Source of the DNA: Variovorax sp. Root473
Lineage (GTDB): Bacteria; Pseudomonadota; Gammaproteobacteria; Burkholderiales; Burkholderiaceae_C
DNA length: 64,000 nt
NCBI RefSeq assembly: GCF_001426505.1
Contig: NZ_LMEV01000001.1
Coordinates: 375,380 to 439,379, forward strand
Direction: 5' to 3'
Part shown: piece by piece, positions 27,443 through 36,610 of the stretch
How positions within the stretch are numbered: the first letter of the stretch is position 1
Layout of the letters: each line of letters starts with the position of its first letter
Translations under genes and position numbers: made by a program
Notes under the pieces: generated by a model
Database searches by the model: none
What the model was told of the DNA's origin: nothing
Seen by the model: the letters and a program-made list of their open reading frames with translations, nothing else

Positions 27443-28126
27443 ATGATCCGACGCTGGCTGCGACGCATTGCATTCACACTGCTGGGGTTGCTGCTCGCCA
27501 TCGCGCTGTACGTGGCCGTGGCTTGCGCACTCGTCTTCGTGCCGGCGAATGCGAAACCATCGCCCGAGCCGTCGGCCGTCGAGGCCTGGGTGCTGAGCAA
27601 CGGCGTGCACACCGACCTGGTGTTTCCGGTCCGCTCGGCCACCGTCGACTGGTTGCAGCTCTTTCCACTGTCCGACTTCAAGGCGCCACCGCCCGATGCC
27701 GAGTTCGTCGCCATCGGCTGGGGCGATCGCGAGTTCTACCTGCACACGCCGACCTGGGGCGACCTGACGGTCGCGCGCGCCTTCGGGGCGCTGTCGGGCG
27801 GCAACCGCTCGCTGCTGCACGTGACCTACCTGCAGCGCGCGCAGCTGCAGCGCGGGGCCTACAAGCTGCCGCTCTCGCAGGCGCAGTACGCGCAGCTCGT
27901 GGCCCATGTGCGCGCCACGCTGCCCTCAGGCCGCGCGATGCCGATCGCGGGCGCGCACTACGCGAACGACGATGCCTTCTACGAAGCGAAAGGCAGCTAC
28001 CACCTGTTCGAGACCTGCAACACCTGGACCGGCCGCGGGCTGCGGCAGGCGGGCGTCACGGTGAGCCGATGGACGCCCTTCGACTTCAACGTGACGTGGC
28101 ACCTGCAGCCCGTGCTGCAGCCCTGA
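27443..28126 (+). CDS. TIGR02117/DUF2459-family membrane-anchored protein
   Basis: A 227-residue protein with one N-terminal membrane anchor (about 7-33). It is followed by a soluble domain with the family's WVLSNGVHTDLVFPV opening, IGWGDREFYLHTPTW and the Cys/His-containing GSYHLFETCNTWTGRGLRQAG. The last segment looks like a cysteine-hydrolase active site, but the family has no firmly known activity that I can name. It starts 11 bp after dinB and may share its transcript. It converges on the next gene. Confidence 0.8.
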   Translation: MIRRWLRRIAFTLLGLLLAIALYVAVACALVFVPANAKPSPEPSAVEAWVLSNGVHTDLVFPVRSATVDWLQLFPLSDFKAPPPDAEFVAIGWGDREFYLHTPTWGDLTVARAFGALSGGNRSLLHVTYLQRAQLQRGAYKLPLSQAQYAQLVAHVRATLPSGRAMPIAGAHYANDDAFYEAKGSYHLFETCNTWTGRGLRQAGVTVSRWTPFDFNVTWHLQPVLQP

Positions 28127-28132
28127 CGATCT

Positions 28133-29206
28133 TCAGGGCTTGGGCACGCCCGCCGACCAGGTGGGCCAGTTCTTCACGATGTGGTCGACCACGCGCGTGC
28201 CCACCAGCGCGATGTTCTCCACCGTCTCGGCAAAGCCGCCCGCCGTCTCGCCCGGGGCCGGATCCAGGTGCTGCAGCGTGGTTTCCTTCGGGTTGCCCTG
28301 GTCGAAGTTGACCGCGCCGCGCAGGCTCATCACGCGGTCGGTGCCGTGGGTGCGCTTGATCACGAGGGTGATGGCGGCGGCTTCCATCTCGGTGATCACG
28401 TAGTCGTCGGCGCCATACAGCTTGGCGATGTACTGCGCCTGCTTCGACATGCCCGGACCGTGGAAGAAGGTGTCGCCCGTCATGTGCGTGCCGGTGCCCA
28501 CGAAGGGGGCGCGGCGCGCGGCGGCGTCGGGGTACCGCAGGCGGTACTTGCGGGCCGACTCCGAATCTTTCAGCGGCGTGTCGACCGACAGCTTCATGGC
28601 CCAGCCGACGAGGTCGGGGTTCAGCCTGAAGCGGCGGTACTCCTCGTAGCCCTTGCGCGGCATGAAAGTGGGTTCGCCGGGCTTGTTCTCCTCGGGCGCC
28701 CAGCGGTGGCCGAGGTCGTAGTCGACCAGCCAGGTGGCCCAGCTCACCTCGCCGATGGTGCCGCGCGAAGGCGGCGTGCCGGCCACGCCGGAGATCACGT
28801 AGTAGGCCTGCGAGAAGTCGAACTGCGGGTTGAGGAGGATGGCCTGCATCGACGATGACGAGTTGACCTTGCCCATGCCGAGCACCGCGCCGCACACGCC
28901 GTCGGCGTTGCAGTACACGGGCTGCAGCGCGCCGGGCACGGCCATGGGCTTCGCGCCCTTCCAGTAGCGCTCGTACCAGTGCTGGAACTCGCCGGCGCGG
29001 TCGCCGGTGTTCTGGCCGATCTCGAACATGGCGGCGACGAACACCTTCACCTTGACGGGCGCACCGGTGGCTGCGGCTGCGCGGGGGTCGGCGCGCGTGT
29101 CGGCGGTGGGCGCGTTGGAGGCGCAGGCGGTGGCGAGCAGCACGGCGCCGCACAGCGCCAGGCCGCGGACGCCCCGGGAGAAGCGACGGGAGTTCAGGAG
29201 AGACAT
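28133..29206 (-). CDS. Purine nucleoside permease (NUP) family lipoprotein
   Basis: A 357-residue protein of the NUP family. A lipoprotein-type signal (CGAVLLATAC) precedes a domain with VKVFVAAMFEIGQNTGDRAGEFQHWYERY, then YYVISGVAGTPPSRGTIGEVSWATW. Also visible are VGTGTHMTGDTFFHGPGMSK and DDYVITEMEAAAI. The last two resemble nucleoside phosphorylase-type binding sites. The family was named from a fungal purine transporter, but the fold suggests a nucleoside-binding or phosphorylase-like periplasmic protein. The start was chosen for the signal peptide, with AGGAGAG before the ATG. Confidence 0.85.
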   Translation of the reverse strand: MSLLNSRRFSRGVRGLALCGAVLLATACASNAPTADTRADPRAAAATGAPVKVKVFVAAMFEIGQNTGDRAGEFQHWYERYWKGAKPMAVPGALQPVYCNADGVCGAVLGMGKVNSSSSMQAILLNPQFDFSQAYYVISGVAGTPPSRGTIGEVSWATWLVDYDLGHRWAPEENKPGEPTFMPRKGYEEYRRFRLNPDLVGWAMKLSVDTPLKDSESARKYRLRYPDAAARRAPFVGTGTHMTGDTFFHGPGMSKQAQYIAKLYGADDYVITEMEAAAITLVIKRTHGTDRVMSLRGAVNFDQGNPKETTLQHLDPAPGETAGGFAETVENIALVGTRVVDHIVKNWPTWSAGVPKP

Positions 29207-29317
29207 GGGTGGAATCCGAAGAGAAGAAAGAAGGAAGGGAAAGCGCGCCCCGGTAACAGCGTGAGCATGCGGCGTCCTACACCGCGCGATTGTCGATGCT
29301 GGCACAAGCGCGTTGTC

Positions 29318-30496
29318 ATGCCTTCGATGCAAACCCCATGCCGGCCCGCCCCGGCGTCTCTTCCGCCCCTGGCCGGTGGCCTGGTCTACGTGAACCCCGG
29401 CATGCCGGGAATCCGCCGCCTGAAGTGGGGCGACAGCTTTCGCTACCGCGACGCGCACGGCCGCTGGCTGCGAGACGCCGACACGCTCGCGCGCATCCGC
29501 AGCCTGGCGATTCCGCCGGCCTACACCGAGGTGTGGATCTGCCCGCTGCCCCATGGCCACCTGCAGGCCACGGGCCTGGACGCGCGGGGCCGGCTGCAGT
29601 ACCGCTACCACCCCGAATGGCGTGCACTGCAGGACAGCACCAAGTTCGAGCGCCTCGAAGCCTTCGGGCGCGCCCTGCCCCGCTTGCGTGCGCGCGTGGC
29701 ACGCGACCTGCGCGCCGGCACCCGAACGTCCAGTCAAGCGCCCGGCCGCGCACAGGTGATCGCCACGCTGGTGCGGCTGCTCGACACCACCTTGCTGCGC
29801 GTGGGCAACGAGGCTTACGCGAGCAGCAACGGATCGTTCGGCCTCACCACGCTGCGCAACCGCCACGCGGCGGTGCAGGGCTCCGCGCTGCGGCTGCGCT
29901 TTCGCGGCAAGAGCGGCGTGGCGCACGAAGCCCGCGTCGACGACCCGCGCGTCGCCCGCGTGGTGCGCCAGTGCCAGCAGCTACCAGGGCAGGCGCTGTT
30001 CCAGTACACGGACGAGGCGGGCGAGGTGCGCGGCGTGTCGTCCAACGACGTGAACGACTACATCGCCGAAGCCACCGATCGAGGCGAAGGCGAGCGCTTC
30101 ACCGCCAAGGACTTCCGCACCTGGCACGGCACGGTGCAGGCGCTGGAACTCACGCGGCTGGCGTGCGCGTGGGAGGGCGACGAGCGCCGGCCCGGCGCCA
30201 GGGACATCCTCGCGGCCGTGGCGCGGCAACTCGGCAACACGCCCGCGGTCTGCAAGAAGGCCTACGTGCATCCGGCCGTGCTGGCCTTGGGCGAGACGCT
30301 GGCGCGCGAAGACGACATGGCAGGCACCGGCACGCTGCTGGAGAAGATCGCGGCACGCGCGGCGACCGCAGGCCCGGCACGCGGACTGGTCGCGGCGGAG
30401 CGGCGACTGCTCGCCTTCCTGCGCGCAAAACGCCGCCCGGCTCAGCCGGCCGCGAGGGCGAAGCGCACGGTGTCGGCGTCGAGCACCACGGCATAG
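29318..30496 (+). CDS. DNA topoisomerase IB (eukaryotic-like)
   Basis: A 392-residue type IB topoisomerase that relaxes supercoils through a 3'-phosphotyrosyl bond. The N-terminal part has GIRRLKWGDSFRYRDAHGRW, then IPPAYTEVWICP and QYRYHPEWR. Catalytic residues fit the family: R161 (LLRVGNEAY), K198 (FRGKSG), R267 and H270 (DFRTWHGT), Y316 (VCKKAYVHP). Poxvirus-like bacterial members are about 320-370 residues, so the length is normal with a basic Ala-rich tail. Its 3' end overlaps the opposite-strand gene by 55 bp. Confidence 0.93.
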   Translation: MPSMQTPCRPAPASLPPLAGGLVYVNPGMPGIRRLKWGDSFRYRDAHGRWLRDADTLARIRSLAIPPAYTEVWICPLPHGHLQATGLDARGRLQYRYHPEWRALQDSTKFERLEAFGRALPRLRARVARDLRAGTRTSSQAPGRAQVIATLVRLLDTTLLRVGNEAYASSNGSFGLTTLRNRHAAVQGSALRLRFRGKSGVAHEARVDDPRVARVVRQCQQLPGQALFQYTDEAGEVRGVSSNDVNDYIAEATDRGEGERFTAKDFRTWHGTVQALELTRLACAWEGDERRPGARDILAAVARQLGNTPAVCKKAYVHPAVLALGETLAREDDMAGTGTLLEKIAARAATAGPARGLVAAERRLLAFLRAKRRPAQPAARAKRTVSASSTTA

Positions 30497-31122
30497 CCGA
30501 GGTCTTCGGCCAGGTTCTGCAATGCCACGGGGTCGATGGCCAGTGCGCGCGGTGCGCGGTGCGCATCGAGCACCGCGCTGGCGCCGCCGGATTCACGCAG
30601 CTGCGCGTACAGGCGCAGCGCGTCGGTGCCCTCGGCTTCGATGCGGATGGTGCCGGCGTCGTCCACGCCGTCGTGCAGGTAGCCCAGCGCGCCAAGGAAC
30701 AGGTAACGCAGCGCGGCGGCCTTGGGCCAGCGCGGCTCGTCGTCCTGCGGGGTGGCGAGTGCTTCGTCGACCTCGAGCGTCACGCCGTGCAGGTCGAAGG
30801 CCGAGCGCATCAGCGTCATGCATTGCGCGACCAGCGCGCTGCGCGTGACGCCGTCGTCGGTGGTGGCCAGCTCCCAGTCGCGCAGCGAGCGGATCGCACC
30901 GACCAGTTCGGACACCTGGCTGTCGATGAGGTTCACGCGCTCCTCGCAGGCGGCACGATCGACGGGGTCGGCCGCCACCTGGCGCTTGAGCATCAGCACT
31001 GCCATGCGAACCACCGAGACGGGTGCTGTCATGTCGTGGCGAAGCGCTGGAAGCGCGCGCGTGAGCAGTTCATGGCGCACGCCAGCGGCGATCCAGCTGC
31101 GCGCGCTGGGAGAGGACTTCAT
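30442..31122 (-). CDS. Histidine-kinase-like / phosphotransfer protein with degenerate ATPase region
   Basis: A 226-residue cytoplasmic protein. A DHp-like helix carries a candidate phospho-acceptor H29 in LRHDMTAPVSVVRMAVLML. A second long helix follows (CEERVNLIDSQVSELVGAIRSL). The C-terminal half is roughly HATPase-like (AALRYLFLGALGYLHD..GTIRIEAEG), but the N, G1 and G2 boxes of active kinases cannot be seen. It may be a phosphotransfer protein or an inactive kinase relative. No response regulator is adjacent. Its end overlaps the topoisomerase gene by 55 bp, tail to tail. Confidence 0.6.
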   Translation of the reverse strand: MKSSPSARSWIAAGVRHELLTRALPALRHDMTAPVSVVRMAVLMLKRQVAADPVDRAACEERVNLIDSQVSELVGAIRSLRDWELATTDDGVTRSALVAQCMTLMRSAFDLHGVTLEVDEALATPQDDEPRWPKAAALRYLFLGALGYLHDGVDDAGTIRIEAEGTDALRLYAQLRESGGASAVLDAHRAPRALAIDPVALQNLAEDLGYAVVLDADTVRFALAAG

Positions 31123-31296
31123 TGCGGTGCGGCGGCCCGCAAGGGCACGCGGCCCGCAAGGCGGGAGGCGGCAGGACACACGGTCAAGGGAAGATTCCTG
31201 AAGGCGGGAAACAAGCCCACGAGTATCGTGCCCGCTCCGCGCCGCGGCTGTAGGAGCCTGCCTACGCCTGTCCTGCGACGTGCACCGCGGGTGCCC

Positions 31297-31476
31297 TCAG
31301 GGCTTGCCGAGGTACGCGCGCACGTCCTTCACCTCGACCCCGGCCGCTGCGACGGCCGAGCGCAACTGCGCCTCGGTCACGCCCAGCGTCTGGGTCCAGT
31401 AGCGAACCTCGTGGAGTTCATTGACATTGATGCGGCTCGCATCCTGCGGTCCGCGCTTGCTCAGGTCATCGGCCAT
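31297..31476 (-). CDS. DUF3606 small protein
   Basis: A 59-residue protein. Its sequence DDLSKRGPQDASRINVNELHEVRYWTQ (first part) and LRSAVAAAGVEVKDVRAYLG follows the DUF3606 family, usually annotated as unknown function. It has no signal or membrane segment. The start at 31476 matches the family; upstream frame residues do not. It has a short transcript context between a kinase-like gene and an acyl-CoA ligase gene. Confidence 0.82.
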   Translation of the reverse strand: MADDLSKRGPQDASRINVNELHEVRYWTQTLGVTEAQLRSAVAAAGVEVKDVRAYLGKP

Positions 31477-31585
31477 GGGAAAGTCTCCTCGGTAAATGCT
31501 TTCACCATGGCGCGTGAGTGCGCGCCTCGTTAGCGGACAGCGGCGCGCACCCGTGCAGGAAAAGTCCGAGGGCCGTGACTGCACT

Positions 31586-33091
31586 TCAGGACCTGGCGGC
31601 CCGCGCCTGCAGCGCCCGCTTGAGCAGCTTGCCATTGGCGGTGGTCGGCATCGCGTCGATCACCTCGATGCGCGCCGGCCGCTTGTAGGGCGACAAGTGC
31701 TCGGCCAGGTGCGCGCGCAGCGCCGCCTCGTCGAGCGATGCCCCGGGGTTCAGCTCGACGAAGGCGACGATCTGCTCGTTGCCGTCGGCCTCGGGCACGC
31801 CGACCACGGCGCACAGGTGCACACCCGCGAAGCGGCCGACTACCGCCTCGACCTCGGCCGGGTACACGTTGAAGCCCGAGCGGATGATCATTTCCTTCAG
31901 CCGCCCCACCACGAACAGCGCGCCGTCGGCGTCGAAGCGGCCGAGATCGCCGGTGGCGTACCAGCCGCCCGGGCGCATCACCTGCGCGGTGGCGGCCGCG
32001 TCGCGGAAGTAGCCCAGCATGAGGCCCGGGCCGCGCAGCCAGATCTCGCCGGTGTCCCCCGGTGCGGCCTCGGCGCCCTCGGCCGTGACGATGCGCCCCT
32101 CGCCGCCCTCGACCACGTAGCCGGCCGAGGTGTCGGTGCGCGGCGCCTCGGTGCGCGTGAGGAACACCGAGCCCGCGTACTCCGACAGGCCGTAGCCGTA
32201 GTGCAGCGGCTGGCCGAACAGCCGCTCCACGCGCTGCTTGAGCGCCGGGTCGAGCGGCGCGGAGCCCGTGTACACGTAGCGCAGCTGCGGAAAGCGCGGC
32301 ACGAGTTGCTGCGCCTCGATGTGCGCCAGCAGCCGCGCGTACATGGTCGGTGGCCCGAGCAGGTTCGACACCTGCCCGTGCGCCAGCGCCTCGAGCATGT
32401 CGGCCGGCGAGAAGCTGGGGCGCAGCACCAGCGCGGCCCCGCCCGTGAGTGCGGCCATCAGCACGGTGCCGATGCCGAAGATGTGGGTCATCGGCAGGAA
32501 GGCGTAGACGCGGTCGCGCGTGTCGAGCGCACGCACCGCCGCCGACACGCGACCGAAGTGCAGCAGTCCGCGGTGCGACACCATCACGCCCTTGGGCGTG
32601 CCCGAAGTGCCCGAGGTGAAGATGATCGCGGCGGCATCGGCCAGCGCCGGATCGGGCTCGGGACGGGCGTCGGCGCGCGCGGCGGTGAACATCACGCCGA
32701 GCAGCGTGGCCGGCACGGCCGACGCGCGCTGCGCATGCGTGCGCGCCGCGTCGGACGCATCGGTGGTGAAGCAACACAGGCGCGCGTCGGCGCGCTCGGC
32801 AATCGCCGCGATCTCGCCCGGCGACATGCGCGCGTTGACGCCGCACGACCACGCGCCCACGCGGCTGCAGGCCAGCAGCAGCGCGATGTGGGCGGCGCAG
32901 TTCTCGGCCACCAGCAGCACGCGGTCGGTCGGCCGCACGCCGGCGGCGAGCAAGTCGTTCGCGGTGGTCTCGACCATGGCCTGCAGCGCGCCGTAGGTGG
33001 TGGTGACGCCGTCGGACTCATAGAGGAACACTGCGTCCGGCGTGCGGGCCGCGCGATCTTCGAGCAGGTGATGAATGCGCTGGGGCTGCAT
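31586..33091 (-). CDS. Class I adenylate-forming acyl-CoA ligase
   Basis: A 501-residue AMP-dependent ligase that would activate a carboxylic acid to its CoA thioester. Core motifs are visible: the P-loop IFTSGTSGTPKGVMVSH (about 150-166), YGLSEYAGSVF, YATGDLGRFDADGALFVVGRLKEM and the C-terminal lysine in TTANGKLLKRAL. It lies 3 bp after the Bug gene and is in one operon with it and a double acyl-CoA dehydrogenase. It therefore probably activates the acid taken up by that receptor. The substrate cannot be read from sequence. Confidence 0.9.
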   Translation of the reverse strand: MQPQRIHHLLEDRAARTPDAVFLYESDGVTTTYGALQAMVETTANDLLAAGVRPTDRVLLVAENCAAHIALLLACSRVGAWSCGVNARMSPGEIAAIAERADARLCCFTTDASDAARTHAQRASAVPATLLGVMFTAARADARPEPDPALADAAAIIFTSGTSGTPKGVMVSHRGLLHFGRVSAAVRALDTRDRVYAFLPMTHIFGIGTVLMAALTGGAALVLRPSFSPADMLEALAHGQVSNLLGPPTMYARLLAHIEAQQLVPRFPQLRYVYTGSAPLDPALKQRVERLFGQPLHYGYGLSEYAGSVFLTRTEAPRTDTSAGYVVEGGEGRIVTAEGAEAAPGDTGEIWLRGPGLMLGYFRDAAATAQVMRPGGWYATGDLGRFDADGALFVVGRLKEMIIRSGFNVYPAEVEAVVGRFAGVHLCAVVGVPEADGNEQIVAFVELNPGASLDEAALRAHLAEHLSPYKRPARIEVIDAMPTTANGKLLKRALQARAARS

Positions 33092-33094
33092 CGG

Positions 33095-34084
33095 CTATTC
33101 CGCCTCGATGCCCTTGGAGGCGCTCGCCCACAGCTTGCGGTCCGACACGCCCTTGGTCGCCAGCACCTCCGGCGCGCCCGTCCAGACCTCGTAGCCCTGC
33201 TCGCGCAGGCGGTGCGCGATGTCTTCGCGCGCCAGCATCTTCTGCGCCGCGGCGTTCACGCGCGCCACCAGCGCCGGGTCCATGCGCGCCGGGCCGTACA
33301 GGCCGAACCAGCCGCCCACGTCGTAGCCGGGCACGCCCGACTCGATCATGGTCGGCACGTCGGGCAGCATGCGGTTGCGCTGGCGCGAGGTGACGGCCAG
33401 CGCGCGCAGCTTGCCCGACTGGATGAAGGGCCGCGAGGTGGCGATGATGTCGAACATCATCGGCACGGTGCCGGCCATCACGTCGGCCAGCGCCGGGGCG
33501 CTGCCCTTGTAGGGCACGTGCGTGAGCTGCACGCCGCTCATCTTCTCGAGCAGCGCGCCGCTCAGGTGGTTCGACGCGCCCACGCCCGCCGAGCCGTAGA
33601 ACAGCTTGCCGGGCTTGGCTTTGGCATAGGCCAGCAGCTCGCCCACGTTGCGCACCGGCAGGTCGTTGTTGACCACCAGCACGTTGGTGTAGTCGACCAG
33701 CGGCGCCAGCGGCGTGAGGTCCTTCATCGGGTCGAAGGGCATGCTGCGCTGCACGTTCGGGTTGATGGTGATGGTCGGGCTCGCGCCGAAGAACAGCATC
33801 GCGCCGTCGGGCGGTGCCTTGGCCACGGCGTTGCCGCCGAGCGAGCCGGCGGCACCGGGCCGGTTGTCGACGATCACCTGCGTGCCCAGCTCCTGGCCCA
33901 GCGCGGGCGCGAGCAGGCGCGCGGCGCCGTCCACCGGCCCGCCGGCCGAATAGCCGACCACCAGCTTGATGAGCGGCGGCAGCGGCTGCTGCGCGAAGAC
34001 GCGTGAAGGCAGTGCAGCGAGCGCCGCGCTGCCCGCCAGCGCGGCCATGAGCTGGCGGCGCGAAAGGAGGTCGAGGGATTGCAT
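33095..34084 (-). CDS. Bug-family tripartite tricarboxylate receptor, CoA-ligase operon
   Basis: A 329-residue periplasmic receptor with an export signal containing paired arginines (LLSRRQLMAALAGSAALAAL, possible Tat) ending at FAQQ. Mature motifs are VVGYSAGGPVDGAARLLAPALG, DNRPGAAGSLGGNAVAKAPPDG and THVPYKGSAPALADVMAG. It lies between the double acyl-CoA dehydrogenase (44-bp gap) and the ligase (3-bp gap). This implies uptake of the acid degraded by this operon. The TctA/TctB partners are not in the window. Confidence 0.92.
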   Translation of the reverse strand: MQSLDLLSRRQLMAALAGSAALAALPSRVFAQQPLPPLIKLVVGYSAGGPVDGAARLLAPALGQELGTQVIVDNRPGAAGSLGGNAVAKAPPDGAMLFFGASPTITINPNVQRSMPFDPMKDLTPLAPLVDYTNVLVVNNDLPVRNVGELLAYAKAKPGKLFYGSAGVGASNHLSGALLEKMSGVQLTHVPYKGSAPALADVMAGTVPMMFDIIATSRPFIQSGKLRALAVTSRQRNRMLPDVPTMIESGVPGYDVGGWFGLYGPARMDPALVARVNAAAQKMLAREDIAHRLREQGYEVWTGAPEVLATKGVSDRKLWASASKGIEAE

Positions 34085-34128
34085 GAGCGTTGTCTCCTGT
34101 TGTGTATGTCTTCGATCGCTCACATCGC

Positions 34129-36465
34129 TCAGGCTGGCAAGTCGAGGACTTGCCGCGCGAGGATGTTGCGCTGTATCTCGTTCGTGCCGCCGTAGATCAT
34201 TGCGGCGGTGGAACCGATGAGCGGCGAGAGCACGTTGAAGCTCTGGCCGTCGAGCACCTGGTCGCCTGCGACCGCGCCCTGCTCCTCGCCCGCCTCGACC
34301 AGCAAGGCGCCGATGCGGTGGTAGGTTTCGCTGGCCCAGATCTTCAGCAGCGACACCGACGCGGGCAGCGGCTTGCCTGCGCGCACGATGTTGGCGAAAC
34401 CCGTGTACGCGGCCGACAGGTCGAGCACGTCGAGCCGCAGCGCCGCGAAGCGCTGCGCGAACACCGGATCGGCGAACAGGCGCCGCGCCTGCCCGAGCCG
34501 CGCGAGCTGGCCCAGCGCGTACTGCGACTGCTTCGGACTGCCCAGAAAGATGCGCTCGAAGCCCAGCAACGCCTTCGCGATGGTCCAGCCGCCGTGCAGC
34601 TGGCCCACGAGGTGGTCGGCCGGCACGCGCACGTTGTCGAAGAACACCTCGCAGAACTCGGGCTCGCCCGCCAGCGTATGGATCGGCCGCACCGTGACGC
34701 CCGGCGTGCGCAGGTCGCACAGCAGGAAGCTGATGCCTTCCTGCTTGCGCGCGCCCTTGTCGGTGCGCACGAGCATGAAGATGTGGTTGGCGTCCTGCGC
34801 GAGCGTGGTCCAGATCTTCTGGCCGTTGACGACGAAATGGTCGCCCTGCGCATCGCGCCCCGCCACCGCCTCGGTGCGCAGGCCAGCAAGGTCGGAGCCG
34901 GCATTGGGTTCCGAATAGCCCTGGCACCACACATGCTCGCCGCTGAGGATGTGCGGCAGAAAGCGCTGCTGCTGTTCGGGCGTGCCGTGCTGGATGAGCA
35001 GCGGGCCGATCATCACGATGCCCTGGTCGGGCGCGCGCGCCACGCCGTGCTGCTCCAGTTCCTCGATCCACGCGATGAGCTTGTCGGCCGGCAGGCCCAT
35101 GCCGCCATGCGACTGTGGCCAGGCCGGCGCGATCCAGCCCTGCGCCGAGAGCGTGAGGTACCACTCGCGGATCTCGCTCCAGCGCGCGCGGTGCGAGAGG
35201 TAGCGCAGATGCGCCGGATAGCGCTGCTGCAAAAAGCCACGCACCATGCGGCGGAATTCGGCCTCGGGCACCGCGGACCAGTCGGTGGTGCGCGCCAGGA
35301 ACTCGCCGTTCCACGCTGCAGCACTGCTCGCAGCGGCCTCGGCCTCGGCCTCGCCCGTCAGCGCGGCGTGGCGGCGCTGGTGCGCCGTGGCATTGCCCAG
35401 CCATGCCGACAGGCACAGCACACGCTTGTAGAACAGGCTCAGGTCGCACTCCTGCGTATAGCCGATGGCCCCGTGCAGCTGCACCGCGGCGCGCGACGCC
35501 TGCAGCGCGGCGGCGGTGCACCGCGCGTTGACGCGGCTGGCCTCGGCTTCGAGCCGCTCGGCGGGCAACGTGCCGTCGCACGCCAGCGCGAGCACTTCGT
35601 TGATCGTGGCCCGCGCCACCTCGAGGTGGATGAACATGTCGACGCAGCGGTGCTGCAACGCCTGGAAACTGCCGATGGCCTTGCCGAACTGCGAGCGGGT
35701 GCGCAGGTAGGCCAGCGTCTGCGCCAGCATCGCCTGCCCCGCGCCGAGCAGTTCCGCCGCCTGCAGGATCTGCCCGGCCGCGAGCGCCTGGCGCAGCGCC
35801 TCCTGCGCGGCCGGCCCGCTGGCCAGCACGGCGTCGGCCGGCAGCACGACCTCTTCGAAGCGAAGGTTGGCTGCCTGGCTGCCATCGACCAGCGGCACGA
35901 TCGTTTCGCTCACGCCCCCTGTGCCGCGCGGCACCCACAGCAGCACGGCATCCTCCTCGCCGCGCGCCGACACCAGCCAGCCGCTGGCTGCGGCACCGGG
36001 CAGCACCATGAGCTTGTCGCCTTGCAGCAGCACGCCGCCACCGCTGCGCACCTCGCAGCCGCAGGCCAGCGGCACGGCGCTGAGGTCGCCCGCGCTCTCC
36101 TGCCACGCGAGCGCGGGCAGGCTGCGGCCCGCCACGAGGTCGGCCAGCAAGGCGCTCGCGGCGGGCGAAGCGAGCCGTGCCAGCAGCAGCGCGCTCAGGC
36201 CCGCCACCGCCAGCAGCGGCTCGGGTGCTGCATGCTCGCCAGCCGCACGCAGGATTTCTGCAGCGCCGTCGAGCCCCAGCGCCAGGCCGCCGGCTGCTTC
36301 GGGCGCCAGCATGCCGGGCCAGCCGAGCGCGGCGATCTCGCGCCATCCTTCGGCCTCGTCGGCGTCCGGGCGTTCGGTGCGGGCGCGGCGCCGCGCGGTG
36401 GCGCCGCTGCGGGTGAAGTAGTCGAGCGCCGCCTCGCGCACGGCCAAAAGTGAGTCGGAATCCAT
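34129..36465 (-). CDS. Tandem (double-domain) acyl-CoA dehydrogenase
   Basis: A 778-residue flavoprotein made of two acyl-CoA dehydrogenase units, about twice the usual 380-400 residues. Residues about 1-345 form a divergent first unit ending in AVQLHGAIGYTQECDLSLFYKR. Residues about 385-778 form a second, more canonical unit with GYSEPNAGSDLAGL, VNGQKIWTT and the C-terminal IYGGTNEIQRNILAR. A domain-swapped alpha2beta2 type assembly, as in mycobacterial FadE pairs, would be reproduced within one chain. The start at 36465 was chosen by homology. It heads the operon with Bug and ligase, divergent from a second dehydrogenase operon. Confidence 0.88.
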   Translation of the reverse strand: MDSDSLLAVREAALDYFTRSGATARRRARTERPDADEAEGWREIAALGWPGMLAPEAAGGLALGLDGAAEILRAAGEHAAPEPLLAVAGLSALLLARLASPAASALLADLVAGRSLPALAWQESAGDLSAVPLACGCEVRSGGGVLLQGDKLMVLPGAAASGWLVSARGEEDAVLLWVPRGTGGVSETIVPLVDGSQAANLRFEEVVLPADAVLASGPAAQEALRQALAAGQILQAAELLGAGQAMLAQTLAYLRTRSQFGKAIGSFQALQHRCVDMFIHLEVARATINEVLALACDGTLPAERLEAEASRVNARCTAAALQASRAAVQLHGAIGYTQECDLSLFYKRVLCLSAWLGNATAHQRRHAALTGEAEAEAAASSAAAWNGEFLARTTDWSAVPEAEFRRMVRGFLQQRYPAHLRYLSHRARWSEIREWYLTLSAQGWIAPAWPQSHGGMGLPADKLIAWIEELEQHGVARAPDQGIVMIGPLLIQHGTPEQQQRFLPHILSGEHVWCQGYSEPNAGSDLAGLRTEAVAGRDAQGDHFVVNGQKIWTTLAQDANHIFMLVRTDKGARKQEGISFLLCDLRTPGVTVRPIHTLAGEPEFCEVFFDNVRVPADHLVGQLHGGWTIAKALLGFERIFLGSPKQSQYALGQLARLGQARRLFADPVFAQRFAALRLDVLDLSAAYTGFANIVRAGKPLPASVSLLKIWASETYHRIGALLVEAGEEQGAVAGDQVLDGQSFNVLSPLIGSTAAMIYGGTNEIQRNILARQVLDLPA

Positions 36466-36539
36466 CGCGCTGTTCTGCCTTTTTTGTTCCGTTGCATTGA
36501 CGTGTCGCAGCGTGCCCGAAGACCTCGCCGCCGGGCATT

Positions 36540-36549
36540 CGCAATTGCG
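36540..36549. promoter_or_regulatory. Palindrome in the divergent promoter region of the two CoA operons
   Basis: A perfect 10-bp palindrome CGCAATTGCG sits in the 145-bp gap between the two divergent operons (36466-36610). It lies in the stretch that must hold both promoters. It may be a shared operator. No dedicated regulator gene is adjacent. Confidence 0.3.
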
Positions 36550-36610
36550 GAAGGGAGGGTTTGGCATTCACTGAGTGGCCGATCGCGCGCGCGGGGATAG
36601 ATTTGCGGCC

